Assembly (NCBI RefSeq): GCF_003054325.1
Contig: NZ_QBKU01000006.1
Span: 186,001 to 250,000, forward strand
Origin: Sulfitobacter mediterraneus
GTDB taxonomy: Bacteria > Pseudomonadota > Alphaproteobacteria > Rhodobacterales > Rhodobacteraceae
DNA: 64,000 bases
Reading direction: 5' to 3'
Shown here one piece after another: positions 46,162 through 55,783 of this stretch; position 1 is the first letter of the stretch, and every line of letters begins with the position of its first letter. A program made the position numbers and the translations under genes. Below the pieces are notes generated by a model that made no database searches, had not been told where the DNA came from, and saw only the letters and a program-made list of their open reading frames with translations.

Positions 46162-46716
46162 ATGACCCCCTACTTTTTCGGCTATGGCAGCCTCGTCAAC
46201 CGCAACACCCACGCCTATCCTGATGCGCATCCCGCGCAATTGCAGGGGTGGCGGCGCAAATGGGTGCGCACCAGGTTGCGCGACGTGGTATTTTTGACCG
46301 TGGAACCGGACCCCGCATGCGCCATCGACGGATTGATTGCGGCTGTGCCCGATGCCGATTGGGCGGCGCTGGATTTGCGTGAAACCGGCTATGACCGGCA
46401 ACACTCAGACGGAGCCGTAACGCATCCGCTCCCCCACGCGCCACAGATCGCCCACTACAGCGTCACACCCGAAAACCGCGTGGATGGTGGCGATCATTGC
46501 ATCTTGCGCAGCTATCTTGATGTGGTGGTGCAAGGGTTTCTGCGCGAATTTGGTGATGAGGGGGTCCAGCGGTTTTTTGACACAACGTCAGGCTGGGAAA
46601 CGCCTATTCTGGATGACCGTGCCGCCCCGATCTATCCACGGCACCAGACCATCACCAATGATGAAACTGCACTGGTGGATCTGCATCTCAACCGGCTACC
46701 TGCGCGCTTGAAATAG
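46162..46716 (+). CDS. Gamma-glutamylcyclotransferase-like (AIG2/BtrG fold) protein
   Basis: The 184-residue protein starts MTPYFFGYGSLVN, which contains the G-Y-G-S-L substrate loop of the gamma-glutamylcyclotransferase fold, then WRRKWVRTRLRD and an acidic candidate in ALDLRETGYDRQ. Family members release pyroglutamate from gamma-glutamyl compounds; the specific substrate is unknown. The start at 46162 matches the fold's N-terminus, while the frame is open upstream into the riboswitch region. It diverges from gcvT and its 3' end overlaps the MATE gene by 21 bases. Confidence 0.75.
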   Translation: MTPYFFGYGSLVNRNTHAYPDAHPAQLQGWRRKWVRTRLRDVVFLTVEPDPACAIDGLIAAVPDADWAALDLRETGYDRQHSDGAVTHPLPHAPQIAHYSVTPENRVDGGDHCILRSYLDVVVQGFLREFGDEGVQRFFDTTSGWETPILDDRAAPIYPRHQTITNDETALVDLHLNRLPARLK

Positions 46717-48093
46717 CGCCATCAGACGCCCCTCGCGGCCAAAAATCTCTTGTCCCGTTTTGCCGGGCTTGCCGCCCCGCGCGATGCATCGCAGCGCCAG
46801 CACCCAAGCGACGATGCCAAACAAAACCCCTGCCAAGGATTGCCCGATCAGCACCCCCTGCGGCCCCCAAATCATCGCGCCCAGCCAGACCAACGGGATC
46901 AGTGCCAGCGCATTGCGGCCCCAGTTGGTGAAGGTGGACAGGAACGGCTGACCCAGATTATTGAACGCCGCATTCGCAACAAACAAAACACCGGGAAAGA
47001 AAAACGCCAAGGACAGCGGCCCGCAAAACAGATAAATCAGATCGCGGGTGATGCCTGTGGCCTCAAACAAATTGGCAATCGGCACGCGCAGGGCAAAGAG
47101 CACCGCAGAGACAAAGATCGTGACCAGCGCCGTGAACAAGACCGCCGCGTTGAACCCGCGCCGCACCCGATCCAAGTTGCCCGCGCCGTAGTTCTGACCA
47201 ATGATCGGCCCAACAGCCCCGGACAGCGCAAAGACCACGCCAAAAGCCACCGGTATCATCCGCCCGACGATCGCCATACCCGCCACAGCCTCTTCGCCAT
47301 ATCCGGCCATCGCGCGGGTGACATAGGCCTGACCGACAGGGGTGGCGATCTGCGCCAGAATCGCAGGAAAGGCGATGGCGAGCACCGGTGCCAGATCGCG
47401 GATCATACCGGCCAGACGCGGACGCACGATGCCGCCATAGATCCGGATCAACGGCAAGATCGCAACGACAGCAATCACCAAACGCGCCACGAAGGAGGCG
47501 ATTGCCGCGCCGGTCAGTTCCAGATCCAGCCCGAATATCAAGATCGGGTCCAGCACCGCGTTGACCACGCCGCCCGAAATCGTCGCCATCATCGCCCGCC
47601 GCGCATCGCCGTGGGCACGCAATACTGCGCTGCCCATCATGCCGAGGATCAAGAACGGCACGCTCGGCACCACAATTTGCAGGAAATGCACGCTCAGTTC
47701 AGCGGTCTCCCCGGTCGCGCCCAAAAGCGCCACCATCCATTCCAGAGACAACCAAAAGATCACCGCAAAAACGATGCTGAACATAAACCCATATGTCAGG
47801 GCATGGGTGGTGCGTTCCCGCGCCAGTACGGCTTCCCCCGATCCAAGCGCCCGTGCCACCAAAGCCCCAGCAGAAATCGCCAATCCGATCCCGAAGGATG
47901 TGGTGAAAAACAAGATCGCGCCAGCATAGCCGACAGCGGCAGCCAGTTCCGATTTGCCCAGCATCGAAATGAAGATCATATCAACAAAATCGACAACAAA
48001 GACCGCCATCAAACCGATGGAGGCCGTCAACGCCATCACGGCAGTATGGGCAAACAAATTGCCGGTCAGGAATTTCGCCTGTGCATCAGCCAT
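46696..48093 (-). CDS. MATE family multidrug/metabolite antiporter
   Basis: The 465-residue protein has about twelve predicted membrane helices in two bundles of six, typical of MATE exporters. The first bundle includes LMAVFVVDFVDMIFISMLGKSELAAAVGYAG and the repeat-related second half has FALSGAVGPIIGQNYGAGNLDRVRRGF, the conserved G-Q-N-x-G-A. It would export toxic cationic or other compounds using a Na+ or H+ gradient. No regulator is adjacent. It is convergent with the cyclotransferase-like gene and lies downstream of gltX on the same strand. Confidence 0.92.
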   Translation of the reverse strand: MADAQAKFLTGNLFAHTAVMALTASIGLMAVFVVDFVDMIFISMLGKSELAAAVGYAGAILFFTTSFGIGLAISAGALVARALGSGEAVLARERTTHALTYGFMFSIVFAVIFWLSLEWMVALLGATGETAELSVHFLQIVVPSVPFLILGMMGSAVLRAHGDARRAMMATISGGVVNAVLDPILIFGLDLELTGAAIASFVARLVIAVVAILPLIRIYGGIVRPRLAGMIRDLAPVLAIAFPAILAQIATPVGQAYVTRAMAGYGEEAVAGMAIVGRMIPVAFGVVFALSGAVGPIIGQNYGAGNLDRVRRGFNAAVLFTALVTIFVSAVLFALRVPIANLFEATGITRDLIYLFCGPLSLAFFFPGVLFVANAAFNNLGQPFLSTFTNWGRNALALIPLVWLGAMIWGPQGVLIGQSLAGVLFGIVAWVLALRCIARGGKPGKTGQEIFGREGRLMALFQARR

Positions 48094-48150
48094 CTGCGGT
48101 CGCGCCGCTGATCTGGCCTTGGGCCGGATGTGTGATCCCCGGCCCGCTGA

Positions 48151-49488
48151 TCATTTTTGCGCTTTGACCACTTGCAACAAGGGCATCACAGCGGCCATTT
48201 CCGGCCCGTGTTCCTGCCCCGTCAGGGCCAAACGCAATGGCCGGAACAGGCCGCGCCCCTTGCGGCCTGTGGCCTCTTTGACGGCGGCGGTCCAGTTGGA
48301 CCAGGTGCTTTCGTCAAACGGCATATCGGGCAGCATCGCCATGGCCTCTTTGATGAAGTCCTCATCGCCCTCTTCGATCACCGGATCGGCGCCATCGCGG
48401 AACATCGCCCACCAACCGCTCAGGTCTTTGAGGGTCGAAATGTTTTCGCGAGTGACGGACCAGAACCGGTCAGCTTGATCCGCAGGTACGCCCAGCGCGG
48501 CAATCTCATCTGCCACGGCCTCAAGCGGCAATTGCTGCAAATAACGCCCGGTCAGCGGGAACAGATCCTGCACGTCAAATTTGGTCGGAGCAGAACCGAA
48601 GTGATTGATATCAAAGCCTTCGATCAGGCTTTCCATATCCGTGCGCAGTTCAACCGGATCGGACGATCCAAGCCGCGCCATCAAGCTAAGCAACGCGTAA
48701 GGCTGGATGCCTTGCGCGCGCAGATCACGCAAAGACAAGGTGCCAAGCCGTTTCGACAGCGCTTCACCTTGGGGGCCAGTCAACAGCGAATGGTGGGCAA
48801 AGCTTGGCACATTGCCCATGCCCAGCGCCTGCATGATCTGGATTTGCGTCGCGGTGTTTGTGACGTGGTCAGAGCCGCGCACAACATGGGTCACGCCCAT
48901 CTCCGTGTCATCCACAACACTCGCCAGCGTATAAAGGATTTGCCCGTCACCACGGATCAGCACCGGATCGGAAACGGAGGCCGCATCAATGGAAATATCG
49001 CCCAGAATGCCGTCATTCCATTCGATCCGTTCTTGATCCAGCTTGAACCGCCAAACACCATCACCACGTTCGGCACGCAGGGCGTTCTTTTCATCATCGC
49101 TCAAGGCCAGCGCAGCGCGGTCATAGACCGGCGGCTTGCCCATGTTCAGCTGTTTCTTGCGCTTGAGGTCCAGCTCGGTCGGGGTCTCGAATGCCTCATA
49201 GAACCGGCCTTTGGCCCGCAGATCATCCGCCGCCGCGTGGTATTGATCAAGGCGCTCTGACTGGCGCTCGACGCGGTCCCAGTGCAGGCCCAGCCACGTC
49301 AGGTCTTCCTTGATCGCATCAACGTATTCTTCTTTGCTGCGCTCTGGATCGGTGTCGTCAATCCGCAGGATGAAAGTGCCGCCAGCCTTGCGGGCGATCA
49401 GATAGTTCATCAGGGCGGTCCGCAGGTTGCCCACATGGATATATCCGGTTGGGGACGGGGCAAAACGGGTAACGGTTTGGCTGGACAT
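48151..49488 (-). CDS. gltX: Glutamate--tRNA ligase
   Basis: The 445-residue class I synthetase has the HIGH-like motif YIHVGN and the KMSKS-like loop ALSKRLG. It is shorter than E. coli GltX and has no visible zinc-binding cysteines. Many alphaproteobacteria have two glutamyl-tRNA synthetases, one of which can charge tRNA-Gln for GatCAB; this could be the second copy, but the other gene is outside the window. The ATG at 49488 (MSSQTVTRFAPSPTG) fits the family. It is upstream of the MATE gene by 57 bases. Confidence 0.94.
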   Translation of the reverse strand: MSSQTVTRFAPSPTGYIHVGNLRTALMNYLIARKAGGTFILRIDDTDPERSKEEYVDAIKEDLTWLGLHWDRVERQSERLDQYHAAADDLRAKGRFYEAFETPTELDLKRKKQLNMGKPPVYDRAALALSDDEKNALRAERGDGVWRFKLDQERIEWNDGILGDISIDAASVSDPVLIRGDGQILYTLASVVDDTEMGVTHVVRGSDHVTNTATQIQIMQALGMGNVPSFAHHSLLTGPQGEALSKRLGTLSLRDLRAQGIQPYALLSLMARLGSSDPVELRTDMESLIEGFDINHFGSAPTKFDVQDLFPLTGRYLQQLPLEAVADEIAALGVPADQADRFWSVTRENISTLKDLSGWWAMFRDGADPVIEEGDEDFIKEAMAMLPDMPFDESTWSNWTAAVKEATGRKGRGLFRPLRLALTGQEHGPEMAAVMPLLQVVKAQK

Positions 49489-49562
49489 TTGGTATTCTCC
49501 TATCGCAACGGTCACCTGTCACAGCGCCGCCGAATTGTCCAGTAAGCAGCTGCGCCGCAGGG

Positions 49563-49964
49563 CTATGTTGGCTGCACCGGCCAATGTCCGTTCAGGTCTT
49601 TGAGACCAGCGCGGATCAGTTCGCCGAGGACGTCTGTATCAGCATCGGCCAGCTTGTTAAGGTAAAGGCATGACTTGCCTTTGCTGTGTTTGCCCAGCCG
49701 CGCCAAAATCGGATCGAAATTGGCATATCCCGGCATGATGTAGATCGACAACTTCGCCTTGCGGGGGGCAAATCCGGTGGCAAATGTGCTGCCGCTGCGG
49801 CCAGAGGCGTAGGTGTAATCGTAGCGCCCATACCCCAACATGCCGCCTTTGTAGAACCGTGGCTGCCAGCCGGTGACTTTGCGAAACAGCGCGTCGAGTT
49901 CGTCCGCCTCTGCATGGCGGCGCGGGGGCTCAACCTTTGCCAGAAACTCCGCAACCTCATCCAT
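49563..49964 (-). CDS. DUF1801 domain protein
   Basis: The 133-residue protein matches the DUF1801 fold. It has PPRRHAEADELDALFRK, the conserved FYKGGMLGYGRYDYTYASG, the strand LSIYIMPGY and the lysine-rich KHSKGKSCLYLNKLADAD. Function is unknown; the fold is shared with the SufE-like YdhG group. It lies between gltX and the MORN protein, same strand, with no overlap. Confidence 0.8.
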   Translation of the reverse strand: MDEVAEFLAKVEPPRRHAEADELDALFRKVTGWQPRFYKGGMLGYGRYDYTYASGRSGSTFATGFAPRKAKLSIYIMPGYANFDPILARLGKHSKGKSCLYLNKLADADTDVLGELIRAGLKDLNGHWPVQPT

Positions 49965-49985
49965 CGTGCGTCCTTTGCCGCTTGG

Positions 49986-51380
49986 TCAGCCGCCGTCGTT
50001 CAGCGCGCCGTTCTCCCAATCTCCGCTGGCTTCTTCGCCCGTGGCATATCGCATGGTGCCCGCACCTTGGCGTTTGCCTGCTTTGAAGGTGCCCTCATAG
50101 ACGTCACCATTTGCATAGGTCGCTTTGCCCTGCCCTTCGATCTCGCCGCGGAACCATTGGCCTTCATAGACAAATCCGCTGGCCATGGTGATGTTGCCGG
50201 TGCCGTGACGCTGTCCCATATCGAACTCACCCACATAGATGGTGCCATCGGGATAGGTTGCTTTGCCCTGTCCATGGCGCTGGCCATCTTTCCAAGTGCC
50301 TTCATAGCGATAGCCATCGGCATAGGTCATAACGCCTTGTCCGTCGTTGCGCGCGTTCTTGAAGTTGCCCTCGTATACCACGCCACTGGGATAGGTCGCC
50401 TTGCCCTGCCCTTCGATCACACCGCCCGCCCAGGCACCTTCATAGGTTGAGCCGTCAGGATAGGTGATCTTTCCCTCGCCATCCGCCAGATCATTACGGA
50501 ACGATCCGACATAGACCGACCCATCAGGATAGGTTACCGTGCCTTGGCCCTCAATCTGCCCCGCCACCCAAGAGCCGGAGTAGACATAGCCATCAGCCCC
50601 GGTGAACGTGCCCTGCCCGTCGCGGCGGTCATCCTTAAAGCTGCCCTCGTAGGTGTCGCCATTGGCATAGGTGACCTTACCGCGCCCTTCGCGGCGGCCA
50701 CTGACAAGGATGCCCTCATAGACATCGCCATTGGCTTGGGTCAGCTTGCCGGTGCCGTCGATCTGGCCGTCTTTCCATGATCCGACATAAATCAAGCCGT
50801 CCGGCATTGTCAGCGTTCCGGTGCCGTGGCGTTTACCCTCGCGGATATCACCATCATAGACCGCCCCATCGGGATAGGTGATCGTGCCAACCCCGTGTTT
50901 GGCCCCATCCACCCAATCACCCTTGTATTCATAACCGCCCGGGCTTTGCATCACGCCTTTGCCGTGGTGTTTGGCATTGCGGAATTGCCCCTCATAGCGC
51001 ACCCCATTGGCATAAAGCGCAACGCCCTGCCCCATGATCGCGCCGGCCTCCCATTCACCTTCAAAGGTGCCGCCATCGGCAAAGGTGATCTTGCCAAACC
51101 CGTCCGGTTTGCCCTTGGCGAAGTTGCCCTCATAGACCGATCCGTTGGGAAAGCGGGCGACGCCTTCGCCCTTGATTTCCCCGTCTTCCCAATTGCCACT
51201 GTACTCATAGCCATTGGGCAGTTTGTAGCTGCCCTGACCGTGCTGCAACCCGCCACGAAAACTGCCTTCGTAGATACCACCGTCTTCATATTGTTTGGTC
51301 TGGACCTGCGCCTCCTGTGCCAAGACAGGCAAAGGCAACAGCGAAAGGCAAAGCAACAAAGAACGGAGCGACATGGACAT
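49986..51380 (-). CDS. Exported MORN-repeat protein (18 repeats)
   Basis: The 464-residue product has a signal peptide (SLRSLLLCLSLLPLPVLAQ) and then 18 consecutive MORN repeats of exactly 23 residues plus a partial nineteenth. A typical unit is YEGSFKDDRRDGQGTFTGAD. The repeats run without interruption, so the DNA has a 69-base period. MORN arrays form an elongated beta structure that binds lipids or proteins. No enzymatic domain is attached. ATGs at 51380 and 51374 are both usable. The next gene upstream diverges. Confidence 0.9.
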   Translation of the reverse strand: MSMSLRSLLLCLSLLPLPVLAQEAQVQTKQYEDGGIYEGSFRGGLQHGQGSYKLPNGYEYSGNWEDGEIKGEGVARFPNGSVYEGNFAKGKPDGFGKITFADGGTFEGEWEAGAIMGQGVALYANGVRYEGQFRNAKHHGKGVMQSPGGYEYKGDWVDGAKHGVGTITYPDGAVYDGDIREGKRHGTGTLTMPDGLIYVGSWKDGQIDGTGKLTQANGDVYEGILVSGRREGRGKVTYANGDTYEGSFKDDRRDGQGTFTGADGYVYSGSWVAGQIEGQGTVTYPDGSVYVGSFRNDLADGEGKITYPDGSTYEGAWAGGVIEGQGKATYPSGVVYEGNFKNARNDGQGVMTYADGYRYEGTWKDGQRHGQGKATYPDGTIYVGEFDMGQRHGTGNITMASGFVYEGQWFRGEIEGQGKATYANGDVYEGTFKAGKRQGAGTMRYATGEEASGDWENGALNDGG

Positions 51381-51565
51381 ACCTGTTTTTCACGCGAAAC
51401 TGCGCCGGATCGGTTTGGGCCGCACCCCCTGCGGCCTTTGAGCGGTAGCCTATGCAAAGGGACCAAAGGGGGCAATCGTCTTTTGTCGAGGTCGGTTGTG
51501 GCGCGGTTTGCGGCCCTCGACCCGCTGGAAAAAGCCGCCTAGGCTGTCGCAAACAGGAGGTTTTT

Positions 51566-51991
51566 ATGACCGATGACACCCAAACCCCATACACAGGCCA
51601 TTGTTACTGCGGAGCGCTGGCATATGCCGCCGAAGGCGCACCGGTCTTTAAGGCGCAATGCCACTGCCGCGAATGCCAGTATTTTTCGGGCGGTGGACCG
51701 AACTACTTTATGATGATGCCCAAGGATGGCTTTCGCTGGACCAAAGGCAACCCACAGGAATTCACCCGTTCGAATCTGGAAGGGGCCGTCACCCGCTGTT
51801 TCTGCGGTGAATGCGGCACCCATATCCTGACCAAACTGCCCGCGCGGGATCATGTGGTCCTCAAGGTTGGCACGCTGGATGAGCCATCACAATTTGGCGC
51901 AGCCAAGGCGGCGATCTATATGGTGGACCAACAGCCCTTTCATCTGGTTCCTGATGGCCTTCCCGCCTTTGAACGCCTGCCACCGCGCTGA
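51566..51991 (+). CDS. GFA (glutathione-dependent formaldehyde-activating enzyme-like) family protein
   Basis: The 141-residue protein has the zinc-binding cysteines of the GFA/CENP-V fold: CYCGAL, CHCRECQ and CFCGECGTH. The family includes Gfa and other small zinc proteins with diverse substrates. The start is fixed by a perfect AGGAGG six bases before the ATG. It is upstream of nadE by 92 bases on the same strand, possibly a separate transcript. Confidence 0.88.
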   Translation: MTDDTQTPYTGHCYCGALAYAAEGAPVFKAQCHCRECQYFSGGGPNYFMMMPKDGFRWTKGNPQEFTRSNLEGAVTRCFCGECGTHILTKLPARDHVVLKVGTLDEPSQFGAAKAAIYMVDQQPFHLVPDGLPAFERLPPR

Positions 51992-52082
51992 TCGGGCGCA
52001 ACGCTTGGGCGCGATTGGGGTTTTCCCCCGCCGATGATCTGCTACATCACAGTGCAGACGTATTTATCTATCGAGGCAGCGC

Positions 52083-53741
52083 ATGGCAGACCGGTTTCGC
52101 ATCACATTGGGTCAGTTGAACCCAACCGTCGGGGATTTGGCGGGCAACGCCGCGCTGGCCCGCGAGGCTTGGCAGGCTGGCAAAGAGGCTGGTGCTGATC
52201 TGGTCGCCCTGCCGGAAATGTTCATCACCGGCTACAACGCGCAGGATCTGGTGATGAAACGCGCGTTCCAGCTGGATGTGATGACCCATATTGAGGCACT
52301 GGCCGCCGATTGTGCGGATGGGCCCGCACTGGCCATTGGTGCGCCGTGGGCCGAAGGCACCGCGCTGTATAATGCCTATCTGATCCTGAAAGGCGGCAAA
52401 ATCGCCAGCCGGTCGCTCAAATACAATCTGCCCAACGAGACCGTTTTTGACGAAGTGCGCATCTTTGATGCCGGACCATTGGGCGGGCCATATTCCGTTG
52501 GCAACACCCGCATCGGATCGCCGATTTGCGAGGACGCATGGCACCCCGATGTGGCCGAAACGCTAGAAGAAACGGGCGCGGAGTTCCTGTTGGTGCCCAA
52601 CGGGTCGCCCTATTACCGCAACAAGATGGAAACCCGCATGAACGTGATGGTCGCGCGGGTGATCGAGACCGGCCTGCCGCTGATCTATCTCAACATGATT
52701 GGCGGACAGGATGATCAGGTCTTTGATGGCGCGTCCTTTGCCCTGAACCCCGGCGGGCAACTGGCCATGCAACTGCCCGCGTTTGAACGGCAGATCACCC
52801 ATGTCGATCTGGAACGCGGCCCCGAAGGTTGGCGCGTGGTCCAACAAGACCTGGCGCATCTGCCGGATGCCTGGGAACAGGATTACCGCGTGATGGTGCT
52901 GGGCCTGCGCGATTACATGCGCAAAACCGGGTTCAAGAAGGTGTTGCTGGGCCTGTCCGGCGGCATCGACAGCGCCATTGTGGCCACCATCGCCGTGGAT
53001 GCCCTTGGCGCGGACAATGTGCGCTGTGTGATGTTGCCGTCTGAATATACATCGCAAGCATCCCTTGATGATGCTGAGGCGGTCGCCGAGGCTCTGGGCT
53101 GCCGTTACGACTATGTGCCGATTGCCGAGGGTCGCGGTGCGATCACCAACACCCTGGCACCGCTATTTGAGGGTCTAGAACCCGGTTTGACTGAGGAAAA
53201 TATCCAGTCCCGTTTGCGTGGATTGTTGTTGATGGCGATGTCCAACAAATTTGGTGAAATGCTGCTGACCACGGGCAACAAATCCGAGGTCGCGGTGGGT
53301 TATGCCACGATTTATGGCGATATGTCGGGCGGCTACAACCCGATCAAGGATATGTACAAAACCCGCGTGTTTGAGACCTGCCGCTGGCGCAACACCAATC
53401 ACCGCGACTGGATGATGGGGCCGATAGGCGAGATGATCCCGGACCGGATTATCACCAAACCGCCCACCGCCGAGTTGCGCGAAGATCAAAAAGATAGCGA
53501 CAGCCTGCCGGATTATCCGGTGCTGGACGCGATCCTTGATATTCTCGTGGATCAAGACGGGTCGATTGAGGATTGTGTTGCCGCCGGATTTGACCGGGAT
53601 ATCGCCAAGAAAGTCGAGCATCTGATTTACATCTCCGAATACAAGCGGTTCCAGTCCGCCCCCGGCCCACGTCTGACCAAAGGCGCGTTCTGGTTGGACC
53701 GGCGCTATCCGATTGTGAACCGCTGGCGCGATCCGAGTTAA
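52083..53741 (+). CDS. nadE: Glutamine-dependent NAD+ synthetase
   Basis: NadE makes NAD+ from nicotinate adenine dinucleotide, using ammonia from glutamine. The 552-residue protein has a nitrilase-type glutaminase domain (Glu in ALPEMFITGY, Lys in SLKYNLPN, Cys in GSPICEDAWHP) and a C-terminal synthetase domain with the P-loop GLSGGIDSA and the LTTGNKSEVAVGY segment. The length is normal for the two-domain bacterial form. It is followed at 4 bases by a small membrane protein gene. Confidence 0.95.
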   Translation: MADRFRITLGQLNPTVGDLAGNAALAREAWQAGKEAGADLVALPEMFITGYNAQDLVMKRAFQLDVMTHIEALAADCADGPALAIGAPWAEGTALYNAYLILKGGKIASRSLKYNLPNETVFDEVRIFDAGPLGGPYSVGNTRIGSPICEDAWHPDVAETLEETGAEFLLVPNGSPYYRNKMETRMNVMVARVIETGLPLIYLNMIGGQDDQVFDGASFALNPGGQLAMQLPAFERQITHVDLERGPEGWRVVQQDLAHLPDAWEQDYRVMVLGLRDYMRKTGFKKVLLGLSGGIDSAIVATIAVDALGADNVRCVMLPSEYTSQASLDDAEAVAEALGCRYDYVPIAEGRGAITNTLAPLFEGLEPGLTEENIQSRLRGLLLMAMSNKFGEMLLTTGNKSEVAVGYATIYGDMSGGYNPIKDMYKTRVFETCRWRNTNHRDWMMGPIGEMIPDRIITKPPTAELREDQKDSDSLPDYPVLDAILDILVDQDGSIEDCVAAGFDRDIAKKVEHLIYISEYKRFQSAPGPRLTKGAFWLDRRYPIVNRWRDPS

Positions 53742-53745
53742 GGCG

Positions 53746-54270
53746 ATGACGGCGCCGATCCTTGTTCCGATCCGGCGCAGCAGATCGCTGATGATCGCGG
53801 GTTCCTTTGCGGTGCTGGCGGCGTTCTGTTTGGGTTTTTTTGGTCTGGTTCTGACACGCGACGCCCCGATGGACGCATTGCCTTTTGTCACGTTCGCAGT
53901 AGGGGCCGGTTGTGCGGCGTTGGCGTTCTACTTTGCCGGTGTTGCCCTGCGTGCGCCTTTGGCGCTGCGCATGGATCAAAATGGCATCTCTGGCTACTAC
54001 GCCGAACCGGCAGAATGGGCCGAGATCAGGGATATCAGCGTGATCACCGGCCAGAAGGGGCATCGTTTTCTGGGCTTTGCCCTGCATGACCCCATTGCCT
54101 TTCGGGACCGGCAAACCGCTTGGCGGCGGCTGACCTCTTGGTCCAACGGGCGCAGCACCGGCCATCATATCGTTATTCCTGAACTGATCCTGAAAGACCG
54201 ATCCGTGGAGGATCTGGCGGCAGAGGCCAAGGCCCTGCATGCAAAGGCTGTGCACGGGGATGTGAATTGA
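53746..54270 (+). CDS. Hypothetical two-helix membrane protein
   Basis: The 174-residue protein has two membrane helices (about 15-36 and 46-66: MIAGSFAVLAAFCLGFFGLVL and FVTFAVGAGCAALAFYFAGVAL). A cytoplasmic domain follows with alternating strands (LALRMDQNGISGYYAEPAEWAEIRDIS, IVIPELILKDRSV). The layout resembles the STM3941/PH-like small membrane family. It lies 4 bases after nadE and overlaps the next gene region, so it belongs to this operon. Function unknown. Confidence 0.7.
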   Translation: MTAPILVPIRRSRSLMIAGSFAVLAAFCLGFFGLVLTRDAPMDALPFVTFAVGAGCAALAFYFAGVALRAPLALRMDQNGISGYYAEPAEWAEIRDISVITGQKGHRFLGFALHDPIAFRDRQTAWRRLTSWSNGRSTGHHIVIPELILKDRSVEDLAAEAKALHAKAVHGDVN

Positions 54271-54302
54271 GCCTTGGCGGCATGCGTTGCACTCTGCCCG
54301 TC

Positions 54303-55103
54303 ATGCGTATTCTTGCCCTCCTTTTCAGCCTGCTTGCCGCCCCGGCCTTTGCTTGCGGCCCCGACAGTGATTGTGTCATCGGTGATCGATCCTACCGGAT
54401 CTCATTGCCCCAATCGCAGGATGGCGCGGCCCCTGCAGGCGCGTTGATCTGGTCACACGGTTATCGCGGCAGCGCGGCAGGGGTGATGCGCAACCGCGCC
54501 TTGCGGCGGGTGGCAGCGGAGGCGGGAATGGCCCTGATCGCCGCGCAGGGTGTGAACGGATCATGGAACCTGCCCAACGGGCCGCGCACCATGGACAGCA
54601 CCGGCGCGGCGGAGTTTGCCTATTTTGACGCGGTCATTGCCGATGCTGTTGCCCGTTTTGACATCGACCCCGCCCGTGTGGTCGCCAGCGGGTTTAGCGC
54701 GGGCGGCATGATGGTTTGGTATCTGGCCTGCCTGCACCCCGAACCCTTCGCCGCCTTTGTGCCGTTTTCCGGCACTTACTGGAAGGAACCGCCCGCAGAC
54801 TGCTCCGCACCGGCCCGCAGCATTGTCCATGTCCACGGCGATGCCGACCGCACGGTGCCATTGAACGGCCGGCCTATTGGCGGGACACATCAGGGCCGGG
54901 TGATGGACGCCCTGACCCACTACCGCAGCTTTGGAAATTTCGGGAATCCGTCGCAAAGCCAGCCGTTGAACCTGTCTTGTGAAACCCGTGCAAACGCCCC
55001 CGGAGGCATTCTGGAATACTGCCTGTTTCCGGGTGGGCATTCGTTCAGCACCAAACACCTTGGCTATGCGCTTAAGCGGCTGAAGGCCAAAGGTCAGCTT
55101 TAA
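54303..55103 (+). CDS. Exported polyhydroxybutyrate-depolymerase-like esterase (LpqC family)
   Basis: The 266-residue product has a signal peptide (MRILALLFSLLAAPAFA|C) and an alpha/beta hydrolase domain. The nucleophile elbow is GFSAGG, the oxyanion region LIWSHGYRGSAAG, and the acid and His appear in HGDADRTVP and FPGGHSF. A pair of cysteines near the N-terminus (CGPDSDC) may form a disulfide. Upstream in-frame starts (TTG 54267, ATG 54282) would extend the protein ahead of the signal. It overlaps the convergent ArsR gene by 4 bases. Confidence 0.78.
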   Translation: MRILALLFSLLAAPAFACGPDSDCVIGDRSYRISLPQSQDGAAPAGALIWSHGYRGSAAGVMRNRALRRVAAEAGMALIAAQGVNGSWNLPNGPRTMDSTGAAEFAYFDAVIADAVARFDIDPARVVASGFSAGGMMVWYLACLHPEPFAAFVPFSGTYWKEPPADCSAPARSIVHVHGDADRTVPLNGRPIGGTHQGRVMDALTHYRSFGNFGNPSQSQPLNLSCETRANAPGGILEYCLFPGGHSFSTKHLGYALKRLKAKGQL

Positions 55104-55783
55104 AGCCGGCCAAAAACATCTTGAAATGCGGCCTCACCTTCGGGTGAGAACCGGACCACCCGTGTGCCATCCTCACGCTGTGCCCAACCGAGGGTCTGCA
55201 TCTGTGCCAGAATGGCCCGTCCGACACTGCCCGCCAGATGGGTTTGCCGGGCGCTCCAATCCAGACAGGACCGGCACAGCGGCGTCTTGCTGCGTTTGAG
55301 TGCCGCCAGATCGATGCCAAAATCCGTCAGGAACACCTCACCTTTTGCGGTCAGGGTCACGGCCTCTTCGGCCTCATGCAGCATGCCGCGGGCCAATAGA
55401 CCCTGATAAAGCGTGATGCCCTTTTCACCTGCCAAATGGCTGTAGCAAACCCGCGCCTCCCGCAGTGCTGCATCGCGGGGGCCGGTGCGGGTGCGCAAGT
55501 GCCCCGCACCCGCAGCCAGACCCATCAACGCCTCTAGCGCATGAGCAACGTCATCGCTGCCAAGGGTGAAGTATTTGTGCCGCCCCGACTTGCGGCATTG
55601 GATCATCTCCGCCGCCTCAAGCTTGGCCAGATGGGCGCTGGCGGTTTGCACGGTCACACCCGCCTCACCGGCCAGTTCGGTGGCGGTCAGGGCCTTGCCC
55701 GCCATCAGCGCGGTCAGGATATTGGCGCGGGCCGGATCACCGATCAGCGCCGCAATGCGGGATATGTCTGGGCCGTCTTTCAT
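55100..55783 (-). CDS. ArsR-family transcriptional regulator
   Basis: The 227-residue protein has an N-terminal winged helix (RANILTALMAGKALTATELAGEAGVTVQTASAHLAKLEAAEMI, then KSGRHKYFTLG). A longer C-terminal half contains another winged-helix-like segment and several cysteines (CYSHL, CRSCLDW) that could sense a metal or thiol stress. It diverges from the NIPSNAP gene, and an inverted repeat overlaps its own start codon, so autoregulation is likely. The effector is unknown. Confidence 0.85.
   Translation of the reverse strand: MKDGPDISRIAALIGDPARANILTALMAGKALTATELAGEAGVTVQTASAHLAKLEAAEMIQCRKSGRHKYFTLGSDDVAHALEALMGLAAGAGHLRTRTGPRDAALREARVCYSHLAGEKGITLYQGLLARGMLHEAEEAVTLTAKGEVFLTDFGIDLAALKRSKTPLCRSCLDWSARQTHLAGSVGRAILAQMQTLGWAQREDGTRVVRFSPEGEAAFQDVFGRL

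Noticed and set aside
46750-48111. 453-codon open frame opposite the MATE gene
   Set aside because: Its composition (very rich in Arg, His, Gln, Asp) is typical of an antisense shadow, and the MATE reading has a full set of membrane helices and motifs.
49986-51380. Regular 69-base repetition looking like a tandem or CRISPR-type array
   Set aside because: The period is coding and gives MORN repeats in a single frame; there are no unique spacers.
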